Of a DNA stretch of 64,000 nt, positions 52,625 to 62,700 are shown piece after piece. Position numbers and translations under genes: made by a program. The notes under the pieces are model-generated. The model saw only the letters and a list, made by a program, of their open reading frames with translations, made no database searches and was not told the origin of the DNA. The DNA lies in NCBI GenBank assembly GCA_934565855.1, contig CAKTIO010000002.1:62001-126000 (forward strand). Direction: 5' to 3'. Within the stretch, counting starts at the first letter, position 1. Each line of letters begins with the position of its first letter. Source of the DNA: an uncultured Dysosmobacter sp. Its GTDB lineage: Bacteria; Bacillota; Clostridia; Oscillospirales; Oscillospiraceae.

Positions 52625-53908
52625 ATGAACGAGGCTTTTAAAAGATTAGGCTTTTACCCTGCGGATGTTCTGCTGCCGAAAAATGCAGATATGAACAAAT
52701 GGGCAGTGGTCGCGTGCGACCAGTTTACGTCTCAGCCGGAGTATTGGCAGGCTGTGGAGGAAAATGTCGGAGACGCTCCATCGACCCTGCGGCTGATTTT
52801 GCCGGAGGCAAAGTTGAACAGCGACCATGTGGACGAGGAGATTGCCAAGATCAATGAGACCATGAACCGGTATATTGACGACGGAGTGTTTCAGACGTTT
52901 CCGGAAACGCTGATTTATGTGGAGCGGACGCAGTCTGACGGTAAGATCCGTCACGGATTGGTGGGAATGGTGGATCTGGAGCAGTATGATTTTACTCCCG
53001 GCAGTGGAACGCTGATTCGTGCCACAGAGGGAACGATTCTGTCCAGAATTCCTCCCCGGGTCCGTGTGAGAGAGCATGCTCCCATTGAGCTGCCCCATGT
53101 AATGCTTCTGATCGATGACCCGGAAGCCACGGTGATCGAACCTCTGGCAGCCGCCGCAGATGGTATGGAGAAGCTGTATGACTTCGATTTGCAGCAGGGC
53201 GGCGGGCACCTGAAGGGCTGGAAGCTGCCTGCAGAACAGATGGACCGTGTGGCGGATGCACTGGCGGGGCTTTGCACGGCTGCTGCGATGGAGAAAAAGT
53301 ACGGTCTGCGCGGCGCGGTGCCGCTGCTGTTTGCCGCGGGAGATGGAAACCATTCTCTGGCAACGGCGAAGCAGTGCTATGAGGATTTGAAAAAGACCAC
53401 GCCGGAGAGCGAATGGGCAAGCCTGCCCGCGCGGTATGCTCTGGTAGAGGTGGTCAACAACCACGATGATGCCCTGCAATTTGAACCGATCCACCGTGTG
53501 GTGTTCGGAGTCCAGCCAGAGGAGTTCCTGTCCGCGTTTCGGGCGGCTTATCCGGAAATGCACGAGGGCAAGGGCGAGGGACATACCATTGAAGTGGTTT
53601 GGAAGGATCACGATGGATTCATGACCGTCCCCAATCCCAAGATGCAGCTGGCTGTGGGAACCCTCCAGACGTTCCTGGATAGTTATCTGAAGGAGCACGG
53701 CGGAGAGGTGGACTATATCCACGGAGATGATGTGACCCGTGAACTGGGTAGCAAAGAGGGAAACATGGGCTTCCTGCTGCCTGCCATGGGGAAGGATCAG
53801 CTGTTTAAAACAGTGATGGCGGATGGCGTACTGCCCCGTAAGACGTTCTCAATGGGTCATGCGCAGGATAAGCGCTATTATGTGGAAGCCCGCAAGATCA
53901 CAAAGTAA
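52625..53908 (+). CDS. DUF1015 family protein
   Basis: This 427-residue protein belongs to the DUF1015 family (FYPADVLLPK, VVACDQFTSQPEYW, AAGDGNHSLATAK, ALVEVVNNHDDALQFEPIHRVV). DUF1015 genes are often found near serine-biosynthesis genes in Clostridia, and here it follows thrH by 48 bp, so a role in serine or phosphoserine metabolism is plausible but unproven. GDGNHSLATA resembles the DGHHR-type motif of ParB/Srx-like folds; this is only a similarity by eye. Confidence 0.88.
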   Translation: MNEAFKRLGFYPADVLLPKNADMNKWAVVACDQFTSQPEYWQAVEENVGDAPSTLRLILPEAKLNSDHVDEEIAKINETMNRYIDDGVFQTFPETLIYVERTQSDGKIRHGLVGMVDLEQYDFTPGSGTLIRATEGTILSRIPPRVRVREHAPIELPHVMLLIDDPEATVIEPLAAAADGMEKLYDFDLQQGGGHLKGWKLPAEQMDRVADALAGLCTAAAMEKKYGLRGAVPLLFAAGDGNHSLATAKQCYEDLKKTTPESEWASLPARYALVEVVNNHDDALQFEPIHRVVFGVQPEEFLSAFRAAYPEMHEGKGEGHTIEVVWKDHDGFMTVPNPKMQLAVGTLQTFLDSYLKEHGGEVDYIHGDDVTRELGSKEGNMGFLLPAMGKDQLFKTVMADGVLPRKTFSMGHAQDKRYYVEARKITK

Positions 53909-53935
53909 CTGCCGGAATACTCCGGTATTCTTGAA

Positions 53936-53967
53936 AATCCCTGCGGAACACTCCGCAGGGATTTTTT
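53936..53967 (+). terminator. Terminator of the thrH-DUF1015 operon
   Basis: AATCCCTGCGG (53936-53946) pairs with CCGCAGGGATT (53953-53963), followed by TTTTTT. ispE starts 18 bp later. Confidence 0.92.
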
Positions 53968-53984
53968 AAAGGAGGACACCATGT

Positions 53985-54890
53985 ATGAAACAGCTGACGC
54001 TACAGACACCGGCAAAGATTAACCTGACGCTGGACATCCTGCGCCGTCGGGAGGATGGCTATCATGACCTGCAAATGGTGATGCAGAGCATTTCACTGTG
54101 CGACCGGGTCACGCTGCAGGTCGGGGAAGAAGCAGGAAAGCTGACCATTCGCCTGCCCGGGTCAGACCTGCCCGCCGGACCGGATAACATCGCGTGGAAA
54201 GCGGCGGAGGTCTTCTTTCGGGAAACTGGGATCACCAATCCGGGAATGACGGTTATCATTGAGAAAAAGATCCCCGCGCAGGCGGGCATGGCAGGCGGCA
54301 GCACGGACGGTGCTGCGGTCCTGCGAGGATTGCGGTTGCTGTTTTGTCCGGAGCTGCCGGTGCAGGCACTGGAACGGATGGGCGAGCAGGTGGGGAGCGA
54401 TGTGCCCTTCTGCGTTCGGGGAGGGACGGCATTGGCAGAGGGGCGCGGAGAGCGGCTGACCGATCTTCCGGCACTTCCGGATGCCGCCATCGTTGTCTGC
54501 AAGCCCAATTTCGGACTGCCGACCCCGGCGCTGTTCCGCCGGGTGAAAACAGAGCAAATCACACACCGGGTGGATGGCGGCTGTGCGGCAGTGGAGCAGG
54601 CACTGCAGTCCGGAGACCTGCCGGCGGTGGCTGCCGGAATGGAAAATGTGTTTGAGCAGTTTCTTTTGCCAAAGGAATTGACAGAAATTGAAGGCTGTAA
54701 AGCTGTACTGCGGCGCTGCGGCGCATTGGGAGCGGTCATGACCGGCTCAGGACCGACGGTATTCGGCATTTTCCGGCAGGAGGATGATGCCTGTCACGAG
54801 GCGCTCTGCCTGCTTCGCCAGCAGTATCCGCAGACCTTTTTGACACATCCACTTTCCAAACAGGAAATTTTTCAGCCGGAAGAGGTATAA
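53985..54890 (+). CDS. ispE: 4-diphosphocytidyl-2-C-methyl-D-erythritol kinase
   Basis: IspE phosphorylates CDP-methylerythritol in the non-mevalonate isoprenoid pathway. The 301-residue GHMP kinase has PAKINLTLDILRRREDGYH, the ATP loop PAQAGMAGGSTDGAAVL, GSDVPFCVRGGTALAEGRGE and GALGAVMTGSGPTVFGIF. It begins with the ATG at 53985 behind AAAGGAGGACACC, directly after the previous operon's terminator, so the promoter is not obvious. Confidence 0.96.
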   Translation: MKQLTLQTPAKINLTLDILRRREDGYHDLQMVMQSISLCDRVTLQVGEEAGKLTIRLPGSDLPAGPDNIAWKAAEVFFRETGITNPGMTVIIEKKIPAQAGMAGGSTDGAAVLRGLRLLFCPELPVQALERMGEQVGSDVPFCVRGGTALAEGRGERLTDLPALPDAAIVVCKPNFGLPTPALFRRVKTEQITHRVDGGCAAVEQALQSGDLPAVAAGMENVFEQFLLPKELTEIEGCKAVLRRCGALGAVMTGSGPTVFGIFRQEDDACHEALCLLRQQYPQTFLTHPLSKQEIFQPEEV

Positions 54891-54914
54891 AAAGAATACA
54901 TTCCGTCCAGAATC
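54885..54914 (+). promoter_or_regulatory. Candidate sigma-F promoter of spoIIR
   Basis: GTATA (54885-54889) and GTCCAGAATC (54905-54914) are 15 bases apart, close to the sigma-F consensus GYATA-N15-GGNNANANTR. The -35 overlaps the ispE stop codon. Confidence 0.55.
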
Positions 54915-54963
54915 AACGTAAACAGCCGGAAATCCGGTTACATAGAGAGGACGGAATGACATT

Positions 54964-55590
54964 ATGCTGAAAAGAAAATTATACCGTTGGGAAACAGCGC
55001 TTCTGCTGATATTGGCGGTGGTTCTGCTGTGGGGAATGTGGTCGGTTTCCCGGCAGCAGGCGCTGTCGGACAAGGTGGTCCGCCTGCACATTCTGGCAAA
55101 TTCTGATACGGAGAGCGACCAGACATTGAAGCTGCAGGTGCGGGATGCGGTGCTGGAGGAAGCGGAGCAGCTTTTGCAAAGCTGCGGGGACCGGGAGGAA
55201 GCCCAAAGGGTACTGAACCGGGCTTTGCCGGAAATTCAGACTCTGGCGGAGAATGAGATTGCGGCGCGGGGATATGACTATGCCGTTACTGCGGAATTGA
55301 CCGATACGGCGTTTCCCACCAGAGAATATGGAGATTTTACGCTTCCCGCCGGAAGGTATCTGGCGCTGCGGATCGTGATCGGTGCTGGAGAGGGACATAA
55401 CTGGTGGTGCGTCGTTTTTCCGCCGCTGTGCGCGGAAAGTGTGACGGATGTTGCGGAGACAGCGATGTCCGCGGGCTTTTCAGAGGATGATGTAAAGCTG
55501 ATGACAGAGGAAGAGAACGGATATGTGCTGAAATTTAAATCCATAGAGCTGTGGCAGAATTTGAAGGCGTATTTATCCAGGGAATGGTAA
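54964..55590 (+). CDS. spoIIR: Stage II sporulation protein R
   Basis: SpoIIR is made in the forespore under sigma-F and signals across the septum to activate SpoIIGA, which processes pro-sigma-E. The 208-residue protein has an N-terminal signal/anchor helix (LLLILAVVLLWGMW) and the family domain (VVRLHILANSDTESDQTLKLQVRDAVL, YLALRIVIGAGEGHNWWCVVFPPLC). The ATG at 54964 follows GAGAGGACGG. Its presence shows that the organism encodes sporulation. Confidence 0.95.
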   Translation: MLKRKLYRWETALLLILAVVLLWGMWSVSRQQALSDKVVRLHILANSDTESDQTLKLQVRDAVLEEAEQLLQSCGDREEAQRVLNRALPEIQTLAENEIAARGYDYAVTAELTDTAFPTREYGDFTLPAGRYLALRIVIGAGEGHNWWCVVFPPLCAESVTDVAETAMSAGFSEDDVKLMTEEENGYVLKFKSIELWQNLKAYLSREW

Positions 55591-55630
55591 ACAGGGCGGC
55601 TGAGGATGTTATCATCCTCAGCCGCCCTGT
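55591..55630. terminator. Bidirectional hairpin between spoIIR and the DUF1643 gene
   Basis: A perfect 17-bp stem, ACAGGGCGGCTGAGGAT (55591-55607) with ATCCTCAGCCGCCCTGT (55614-55630), around six bases. T-runs are weak, but position and strength fit a shared terminator. Confidence 0.85.
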
Positions 55631-55640
55631 TCGATTCAGT

Positions 55641-56258
55641 TCAGTGCCTGTTCAGATAGGCGCGGATATCAAAGGGAAGCAGCGGTGTATCCCGTTTCAA
55701 ATATAACGGGTGATGGGGATGTCCGGACTTCAGAAGCGGACCCGCAGAGAACCAGGCGGCGTTGGAGGTCTCGCCCAGTTGGGCAAAGTCCCGCATGCAG
55801 TCAAACAGGTAATCCCTTTTTTCAATGATATTTCCCCATGCTGCCCAGACAGCCGGCTGTGCGGACAGGGAGAGTAAATAGGAAAAAGCCCTGCGGTTTT
55901 CCTGATGCAGGAGGGGATTCAGGCTGGGTTCCATATCGTCTGGATCAGTGGCGCGCTGGGCGTAGACATTGAACATGAGAAAGCTGTCGTACCCGTTGGA
56001 AATCGCGATCCGCTGGGCGGACTGCAGCGTGGGATCCAGAGCGTCCGGCGCGGCGGTGGAGGGATTGATCCCCACGCAGATCAGCGGCTTTTGCCCCCGT
56101 GTTCCGAGAATGTAACGATATTCGGAATAATGATTGGGGACGTATAGCCAACGGGAGACGTCATAATCGGCAGACGGCTGCAGCGCGTCATGAAGTGCGG
56201 GCTCGAAAGGGCAAACGGTAAGGGTGTCTGTGGTCCCGCTGGGAATATGTCTGGACAT
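55641..56258 (-). CDS. DUF1643 family protein
   Basis: This 205-residue soluble protein has the DUF1643 signature (RYILGTRGQKPLICVGINPSTA, LDPTLQSAQRIAISNGYDSF and the following NVYAQRATDP), then WAAWGNIIEKRDYL. No function is established; the fold has been compared with uracil-DNA-glycosylase-like proteins, which I cannot confirm here. It is monocistronic. Confidence 0.88.
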   Translation of the reverse strand: MSRHIPSGTTDTLTVCPFEPALHDALQPSADYDVSRWLYVPNHYSEYRYILGTRGQKPLICVGINPSTAAPDALDPTLQSAQRIAISNGYDSFLMFNVYAQRATDPDDMEPSLNPLLHQENRRAFSYLLSLSAQPAVWAAWGNIIEKRDYLFDCMRDFAQLGETSNAAWFSAGPLLKSGHPHHPLYLKRDTPLLPFDIRAYLNRH

Positions 56259-56287
56259 GGAAAAACTCCTTTTAGTAGGTTTTCACC

Positions 56288-56316
56288 AGTGTAACACCTT
56301 GAAAGAAGAATCGCAA
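56288..56316 (-). promoter_or_regulatory. Promoter of the DUF1643 gene
   Basis: On the minus strand TTGCGA (56311-56316) and TACACT (56288-56293) are 17 bases apart. Confidence 0.6.
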
Positions 56317-56385
56317 CTCGCACTGTTTTTTGAAAGGAACCTATGTTAAACTGTCCATATGAAAAACGGTAAAGGGGCGACGGTA

Positions 56386-59300
56386 ATGCTGACCATTTTG
56401 ATGGGGCGTGCGAAAACAGGGAAAACGGACCGGATATTGAAACAGATTCGGGAATTGGGAGACAGCAGCCGTCAGATCCTGCTGGTACCGGAGCATGCCT
56501 CTCATGCCTCTGAAATGGATCTGTGCCGTATTTGCGGGGATACCGTTAGCCGCCATGCCGAGGTTTTGAGCTTCCGGAGATTGTCTACCAGAGTACTGTC
56601 CATTACGGGCGGACTGTCCGATGTGGCACTGGATGGCGGCGGAAAGCTGCTGATGCTGCAAAGGGCGCTGGGAGAGATCGCTCCGGAGCTGAAGGTGTAC
56701 CGCCGCCCGTCACAAAGGGCGGCGTTTTTGGAGCAGATGCTGGCGCTGTTTGATGAGCTGCGGAGCTATCAGGTCACACCGGAGGAGCTGGCACAGCGGG
56801 GAGAAGAGGTTTCCAGCGTGACGACACGGGAAAAGCTGCGGGACCTGAGCCTGCTGTACGGTGCGTACGAGGCACGGCTGTACCGCCCAGATTTCGATGC
56901 CAGAGACAGGATGAGCAGGCTCTGCGAGCATTTGGAGGAATCTGGCTACATCAACGGCAAGGATTTGTTTATCGACGGTTTTACATACTTCAATGGACAG
57001 GAGCTGCAGGCGATATCCGTGTTCCTCAGACGGGCATCGTCCGTGACCGTGACCCTGTTAGGCGAACCGGGCGAGGGACGCAGTGAGCTGTTTGAAGCAT
57101 CCTACCGGACCAGAGACGCCTTACTTCGGCTGGCGCGGGAGGAGGGCTGCCCCAGCGAGATCGTTTACACCACCCGGGAGGAGGATACAGATGCGCTGCT
57201 GCATCTGGAGCGCTGCTTTTTTGGAGAGAATATCCCGTGGGAGGGAGCGTGTGGAGCGATCCATCTGCGGGAGTGTGAAAATGTGTTTTCCGAGGTGGAA
57301 AATGCGGCGGCGGATATCCGCCGGCTGGTGGCTTCCGGAAGGTGCCGCTACCGGGATATCACCGTGGGCGCACGGGATATGGAACGGTATGAATCTGTGC
57401 TGGAAAGTGTATTTGAACGGTATGAGATCCCGGTGTACCTCAGCCGCCGCAGTGATATTTTGCAGACACCGGCGCTGGCGCTGATCTCCGGTGCGTTGAA
57501 CGCGGTAACGGGCGGACTGGAAACGGAGGATATGTTCCGCTACCTGAAAACAGGACTGGCTGGCTTGACACTGGACGAATGCGATCTTTTGGAAAACTAT
57601 GTGCTGACCTGGGAAATCCACGGGCAGATGTGGCTGCGGGATGTGGATTGGACGGCGAATCCAGAGGGATATGGCGCGCCTTGGGACGAACGGCAGGTAC
57701 AGGCGCTGGAGCAGATCAATCTGCTGCGCAGACGGGTCCGGGAACCACTGAAGCTGCTCAAGGACGGATTGGATACGGCAGAGACTGCGGAGGAGAAAGT
57801 AGATGCACTTTACAGATTTTTGGAGCGCTTGCAGCTGCAGCAGTCGCTGACAGATCAGATCGGGCGGCTTTATGAAGCGGGGCAGTCCCAGCGGGCGGAG
57901 GAGACCGCACAGCTGTGGGAGATCTTATGCGGGGTAATGGACCAGGTGGTGGAGATTCTGGGGGCAGAGGTGATGGACACGGAGGAGTTCGCGCGGCTGT
58001 TTCAGCAGGTGCTGACCCAGTATAGTGTGGGTACCATTCCGGTTTCTTTGGACCAGGTCAGCGCCAGTGAGATTACCCGAAATGACCGGCATACAACGAA
58101 ATATCTGTTTCTGCTGGGGGCAAACGACCATGTACTGCCGTCCACCGGCAGCGGCGGCGGCATTCTGAATGATGATGACCGGGATGAACTGGTGGCACAG
58201 GGAATGCGTCTGGCGCCCCGGGGCATGGAACTGCTGAGCATTGAGCTGCAGAATCTTTACGCGGCATTGGCACAGCCAACGGAGGGACTGACGGTCAGCT
58301 ATCCGGTTTCGGATGTCTCTGGTGCGGAGCTGCGCCCGGCGTTTGTCATTGAACGGATATTACAGCTGTTTCCGGAAATCAGGGTTGAAGCAGAAAAAGC
58401 TGACAAGGCGTACCGCCTTATAGCAATGATCCCGGCGCTGGAAATGGCAGGCTCCTGTGGGGAAAGTCCGGTGTGGGAATATCTGCGGAGGATCCCGGCT
58501 CTGGCGCCGCAGCTGGCAGCTATGAGCGCCGCGGCGGAGCTGCGCAGGGGACATCTGTCCCGCTCTGCGGTGCAGGCACTGTACGGCGACCGGTTTCATA
58601 TGTCTGCCTCCAGAATTGAACGGCTGAATTCCTGTCATTTTGCTTACTTTATGGAGTACGGACTGCGGGCAAAGGAACGGGAAACGGCAGACTTTGATGC
58701 GCCGCAGATCGGAACATTTCTGCATTTTCTATTGGAGCATGTCACAAAGGATGTAATGGCGCAGGGCGGCTTTCAGGATGTTGCGGATGCGGAGCTGCAT
58801 CGTCTGACTGAGCATTACATACAAAGCTATCTTCAGCAGCAGATCCGCAATTTTCAGGAGCGCAGCGCCCGTTTCCGATATCTGTTTGACCGTTTGAAGG
58901 GACTGGCGTTCGCCATTGTAGAGGAAACGGCGGAGGAGCTGCGGCACTCTGACTTTGTACCACTGGAATTTGAATTGGAATTTGGTTCCCATGGGGCGCT
59001 GCCTGCTGTGCAGATCCATGAGGTGGACAGCGAGCTGCGGATCACCGGAAAGGTGGACCGGGTGGATGGCTGGCTGCAGGATGGAAAGCTGTTTCTGCGA
59101 GTGGTAGATTACAAGACCGGACGGAAGAGCTTCGACCTGTCCGAGGTGCGGATGGGATTGGATATCCAGATGCTGCTGTATCTGTTCACGCTGCAAAAGG
59201 AGGGAGCGGGGTATTTCGGACATCCCATTGAACCGGCGGGGGTGTTGTATTTTCCGGCGCGGGATGAGATTCTGTCGGCGGAGAGAAACATCTCTCCGGA

Positions 59301-59715
59301 AAAGCTGCTGGAGCTGCGGCAGAAGACCCTGCGCCGCAGCGGTCTGCTGCTGAATGACCGGACGGTTTTGGAGGCGATGGAGCATGAGTCTCTTACGGAG
59401 CCGCACTATCTGCCCTTGCGCATCAACTGTGCCGGAGATATTACGGCAGGTGTGGCATCGGCGGAGCAGTTGGGAAAGCTCAGCCGTTATGTGGACAAAA
59501 TGCTGCACCGCATTACCCGGGAGATCCGGGATGGAAAAATTGACGCTGACCCATGCTGCCACAGCGAGGAGGACCGCTTCTGCCAGTTCTGTCCCTGGGC
59601 GTCTGCCTGCCATTTTGAGGACGGGCGGGATACAGATCATTTGCACTATGTAACGGCTGTAAAGGCTGAGACGTTCTGGCAGGAGATTTCCGGAGAGGAG
59701 GAGACCCATGAGTGA
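56386..59715 (+). CDS. addB: AddB, helicase-nuclease subunit
   Basis: AddB pairs with AddA to process double-strand breaks for recombination. The 1109-residue protein has an N-terminal P-loop GRAKTGKT (residues 7-14), the PD-(D/E)XK nuclease with VVDYKTG, and the four cysteines of the [4Fe-4S] cluster at Cys750 and Cys1066/1069/1075, with the expected 3-and-6 spacing. The ATG at 56386 follows AAAGGGGCGACGG; one at 56359 in frame has no site. It overlaps addA by 8 bp. Confidence 0.96.
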   Translation: MLTILMGRAKTGKTDRILKQIRELGDSSRQILLVPEHASHASEMDLCRICGDTVSRHAEVLSFRRLSTRVLSITGGLSDVALDGGGKLLMLQRALGEIAPELKVYRRPSQRAAFLEQMLALFDELRSYQVTPEELAQRGEEVSSVTTREKLRDLSLLYGAYEARLYRPDFDARDRMSRLCEHLEESGYINGKDLFIDGFTYFNGQELQAISVFLRRASSVTVTLLGEPGEGRSELFEASYRTRDALLRLAREEGCPSEIVYTTREEDTDALLHLERCFFGENIPWEGACGAIHLRECENVFSEVENAAADIRRLVASGRCRYRDITVGARDMERYESVLESVFERYEIPVYLSRRSDILQTPALALISGALNAVTGGLETEDMFRYLKTGLAGLTLDECDLLENYVLTWEIHGQMWLRDVDWTANPEGYGAPWDERQVQALEQINLLRRRVREPLKLLKDGLDTAETAEEKVDALYRFLERLQLQQSLTDQIGRLYEAGQSQRAEETAQLWEILCGVMDQVVEILGAEVMDTEEFARLFQQVLTQYSVGTIPVSLDQVSASEITRNDRHTTKYLFLLGANDHVLPSTGSGGGILNDDDRDELVAQGMRLAPRGMELLSIELQNLYAALAQPTEGLTVSYPVSDVSGAELRPAFVIERILQLFPEIRVEAEKADKAYRLIAMIPALEMAGSCGESPVWEYLRRIPALAPQLAAMSAAAELRRGHLSRSAVQALYGDRFHMSASRIERLNSCHFAYFMEYGLRAKERETADFDAPQIGTFLHFLLEHVTKDVMAQGGFQDVADAELHRLTEHYIQSYLQQQIRNFQERSARFRYLFDRLKGLAFAIVEETAEELRHSDFVPLEFELEFGSHGALPAVQIHEVDSELRITGKVDRVDGWLQDGKLFLRVVDYKTGRKSFDLSEVRMGLDIQMLLYLFTLQKEGAGYFGHPIEPAGVLYFPARDEILSAERNISPEKLLELRQKTLRRSGLLLNDRTVLEAMEHESLTEPHYLPLRINCAGDITAGVASAEQLGKLSRYVDKMLHRITREIRDGKIDADPCCHSEEDRFCQFCPWASACHFEDGRDTDHLHYVTAVKAETFWQEISGEEETHE

Positions 59716-62700
59716 GATTCAACTGACGCCTGCCCAACAGGCGGTGGTGGAAAACCGCGGCGGCAGTCTGCTGGTGTCCGCCGCCGCTGGCTCCGGAAAA
59801 ACGAAGGTGCTGGTGGAGCGCCTGTTCCGTTACATTACACAGGAGCATTGCAATGTAGATGATTTCCTGATCATCACCTATACCAAGGCGGCAGCGGCGG
59901 AGCTGCGCAGCAAGATCGCCCAGGAGATATCCAAACGGCTGGCAAAGGACCCAAAGGACCTGCATATGCGGCGCCAGCTGCTGCGGGTTTATCAGGCGGA
60001 TATCAAAACGGTGGACGCATTTTGTACGGCGCTGCTGCGGGAAAACACCCATTTGCTTGCCAGAGACGGTGAGAAGCGAAGCCTTTCTCCTGATTTCCGC
60101 GTTTTGGATGAGAATGAGGCAAAGCTGCTGCGGGAACGTGTTCTGAACCGTACTCTGGAGCGCTTTTACCAGACATTGGACGATTCAGGGGAACAGCTGG
60201 CAAACACGTTGGGGTTTGGAAGAGATGACCGGAGCCTGACGGCGCTGGTGCTGGAGCTTTATGAAAAGCTGCAAAGCCACGCCTACCCGCTGCGGTGGCT
60301 GGAGGAGAACCGCAAGCTGTGGAAGCGGCTGGAAACAGCGGAGGAACCATTTGACCGGACGCCTTATGCGGCAGTGCTGCTGCACAGGATCTGTGGTCAG
60401 TGCAGGCACTGGGACCAGCTGCTGCGGGACAGCGCTGCCGCAATGGCTGGCTGTCCCGCGCTGGAAAAGGGCTATGCGGGACGCTTTTTGGCAGTGGCGG
60501 ATGGCTTTTCCTCGCTGGCAGACGCTGCAGAAACAGGTGCGTGGGAGTCGGCGCGTACCGCGGCGAAAGCATTGGTGTTTCCCAAACTGGCTCCGGTGAA
60601 GAATACGGATGGCGGTGAGCTGAAGAGCCGGGCTAAAAAACGCTGGGATAGCGCAAAGGATTCTCTGAAGAGAATGATGGAGCTGCTGGACATCAGTAGT
60701 GAAGACGCCATGCAGGACCTTGCTGCGGCGGCAGCGCCCATGCAGGCACTGCTTGACCTGACCGGAGCCTTTGCGGAGGATTACCGGATGGAAAAGCTGC
60801 GGCAGAATGCGGCGGATTTTTCCGACCAGGAGCATCTGGCACTGCAAATTTTAGTGACGCCGGAGGGCGTTCCAACGGAAACAGGAGCGCAAATTTCTGC
60901 CCGTTATCAGGAAATTCTGGTGGATGAATATCAGGATACCAACGAGGTGCAGAATGCGATTTTCCGGGCGGTTTCCCGCAGCGGACAGAATCTGTTTACC
61001 GTGGGAGACGTTAAGCAGAGCATTTACCGGTTCCGTCTGGCAGACCCCACGATCTTTTTGAAGAAATACGCCTCCTTCCGCCCCTATACCGAGGCAAAGG
61101 AGGGCGAGGACCGGAAAATTCTGTTGTCCCAGAATTTCCGCTCCCGCAGGGAGATCTTAGACGCGGCGAACTTTATCTTTGAAAACATTCTCTCACCTGA
61201 AATGGGAGAGATGGTGTACGGAGAGGAGGAAGCACTGCACTTTGGCGCGGCATATTATCCGGAGCGCTTTGACTGTCAGACAGAGTTTCACCTGATCGCC
61301 TGCCAGCAGAGACGGGGAGAGGGAGAACGTCCGGTAAAGCGCCTGACTGCGGAAGCCCGGCTTACCGCCCTGAGGATTCGGCAGCTGCTGGAGGAGGGCT
61401 ACCCGGTGACAGGAGCGGACGGCAGTCTGCGCCCGTGCAGGGAGGAGGATTTCGTGATCCTCATGCGTTCACCGGGAAGCCGTGGCGCAGCGTATGCCGA
61501 TGCGTTGGCGGAACAGGGGTTGACCTGCGCATATGAGGAAAATCAGGACTTTTTCAGCTCTATGGAGATATCCTGTATGCTGTCCATGCTGGCAATCATT
61601 GATAATCCTCGTCAGGATGTCCCTTTGATCGCTGTGCTGCGTTCACCGGTATTCCGGTTTTCACCGGATCGGCTGGCGGAGATCCGCGGAAAGACCCGGG
61701 AGGGGGATTTCTATCATGCGGTCAGCCAGGATGGAGGAGAGGACTGCCGGCAGTTTTTGAAGGACCTGACAGAGCTACGGCTGCTGTCCCGGGATATGAG
61801 CGTTTACCGTTTGATTTGGCATATCTATAACCGCTGGAATCTGCTGGGGATTTTTGGAGCGATGGACCGTGGGCAGCAACGCCGGGAAAACCTGATCGCC
61901 TTGACGGAGCACGCGGAAAAGCTGGAGAGCGGTGGGTATTGCGGCGTCTACGCTTTTGTGACTCAGCTGAAGCGTCTGCTGGAGACCGGGCGCGCGCCTC
62001 AGACCCGGGGAGCTTCAGACAGCGCGGGCATTCGCATTATGAGCATCCATAAATCCAAGGGATTGGAATTTCCCATCGTGATTCTGACAGATTTGGACCA
62101 TGCCTTTTCCCGGCAGGACTTCACGTCGCCGGTTTTGGTACATCCGGAACTGGGACTGGGACCGGTCCGGATTGATCTGCAACGTAAGATCAAATATCCG
62201 ACTCTGGCAAGGAGAGCAGTGGAGGAAACGCTGCTGCGGGAAAACAAGGCGGAGGAGCAGCGGATTTTGTACGTTGCCATGACCCGCCCCAAGGAGAAAC
62301 TGATTTTGGTAGACGCCATGTATCATGTGGAGACCCGTTTAAAGCGCTTGGTTCCGCTGGCATCCTGTCCGGTGCTGCCAGAAGCGGTGAGTGCGGGAAA
62401 AAACTTCGCGGACTGGATTTTGCTTCCACTTCTATGCCGCCCGGAGGCGGCGCCGCTTCGTGCAATGGCGGAGATGGAGGCGGATGGTCTATACACAGGC
62501 GCCACGGCGCCGTGGCAGGTGACGGTCCACGATGCGGAGGAATTCCGCGAGATCCCTCACCGGGAGCATTCCATGGAAAGGGAAACGGAGAGTCCGCAGG
62601 AACAGTGGGACCTATCCCTGCTGGAATTTCAGTATCCTTATAGTCAGGAGACTATGCTGCCGGCGAAGGTGACCGCCACGCAGCTGAAGGGACGGGAGAT

